DNA of 5,872 nt, taken from contig DVGE01000029.1 in NCBI GenBank assembly GCA_018712885.1, positions 1-5,872 on the forward strand, written 5' to 3'. A model generated the notes under the pieces. It saw nothing but the letters and a program-made list of their open reading frames with translations, was not told the DNA's origin and did no database searches. Every line of letters begins with the position of its first letter. Position 1 is the first letter of the stretch. The translations under genes were made by a program, and so were the position numbers. This DNA is from Candidatus Pullichristensenella stercoripullorum (GTDB taxonomy: Bacteria > Bacillota > Clostridia > Christensenellales > Aristaeellaceae). This document shows, one piece after another, positions 5,867-5,872 of the stretch.

Positions 5867-5872
5867 AACTTC

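Overview
The window looks like a piece of a GC-rich Firmicutes (Clostridia-type) chromosome. The protein families, the strong GGAGG-type ribosome binding sites and the sigma-A-like promoters with 17-bp spacers all fit this, but no marker gene fixes a genus. All five genes lie on the minus strand, packed end to end. There is no sign of a mobile element, CRISPR array, tRNA or rRNA.

Read in the direction of transcription (right to left), the window starts with a 189-bp divergent intergenic region (5684-5872). It is followed by a probable three-gene unit: a long-form alanyl-tRNA editing protein with a DHHA1 tail (AlaX type, 4490-5683), a MATE-family multidrug/solute antiporter (3011-4456), and a HAD-superfamily phosphatase (2347-3027). 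The HAD start codon overlaps the MATE end by 17 bp. A 168-bp gap (2179-2346) holds a hairpin, a weak terminator-like element, a perfect 8-bp inverted repeat and a very good promoter. That promoter drives serC (1096-2178) and serA (1-1095, cut by the window edge). The serC stop codon and serA start codon are directly adjacent (TAAATG), so the two are probably translationally coupled.

serA and serC encode the first two steps of the phosphorylated serine pathway: 3-phosphoglycerate to 3-phosphohydroxypyruvate to O-phosphoserine. No classical serB is visible; the neighbouring HAD protein is at most a candidate. AlaX proteins typically hydrolyse Ser-tRNA(Ala), so its closeness to serine biosynthesis is suggestive, but the two sets appear to have separate promoters.

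The right edge carries a near-consensus promoter pointing rightward, out of the window (TTGACT, 17 bp, TATGAT). Its -35 is embedded in a direct repeat that matches the CtsR heat-shock operator at 15 of 17 positions, and a second, more degenerate match follows downstream. This suggests that the unseen gene to the right is a protein-quality-control gene, and it is the most interesting regulatory lead here. I see no clearly novel system; the genes belong to well-known families.
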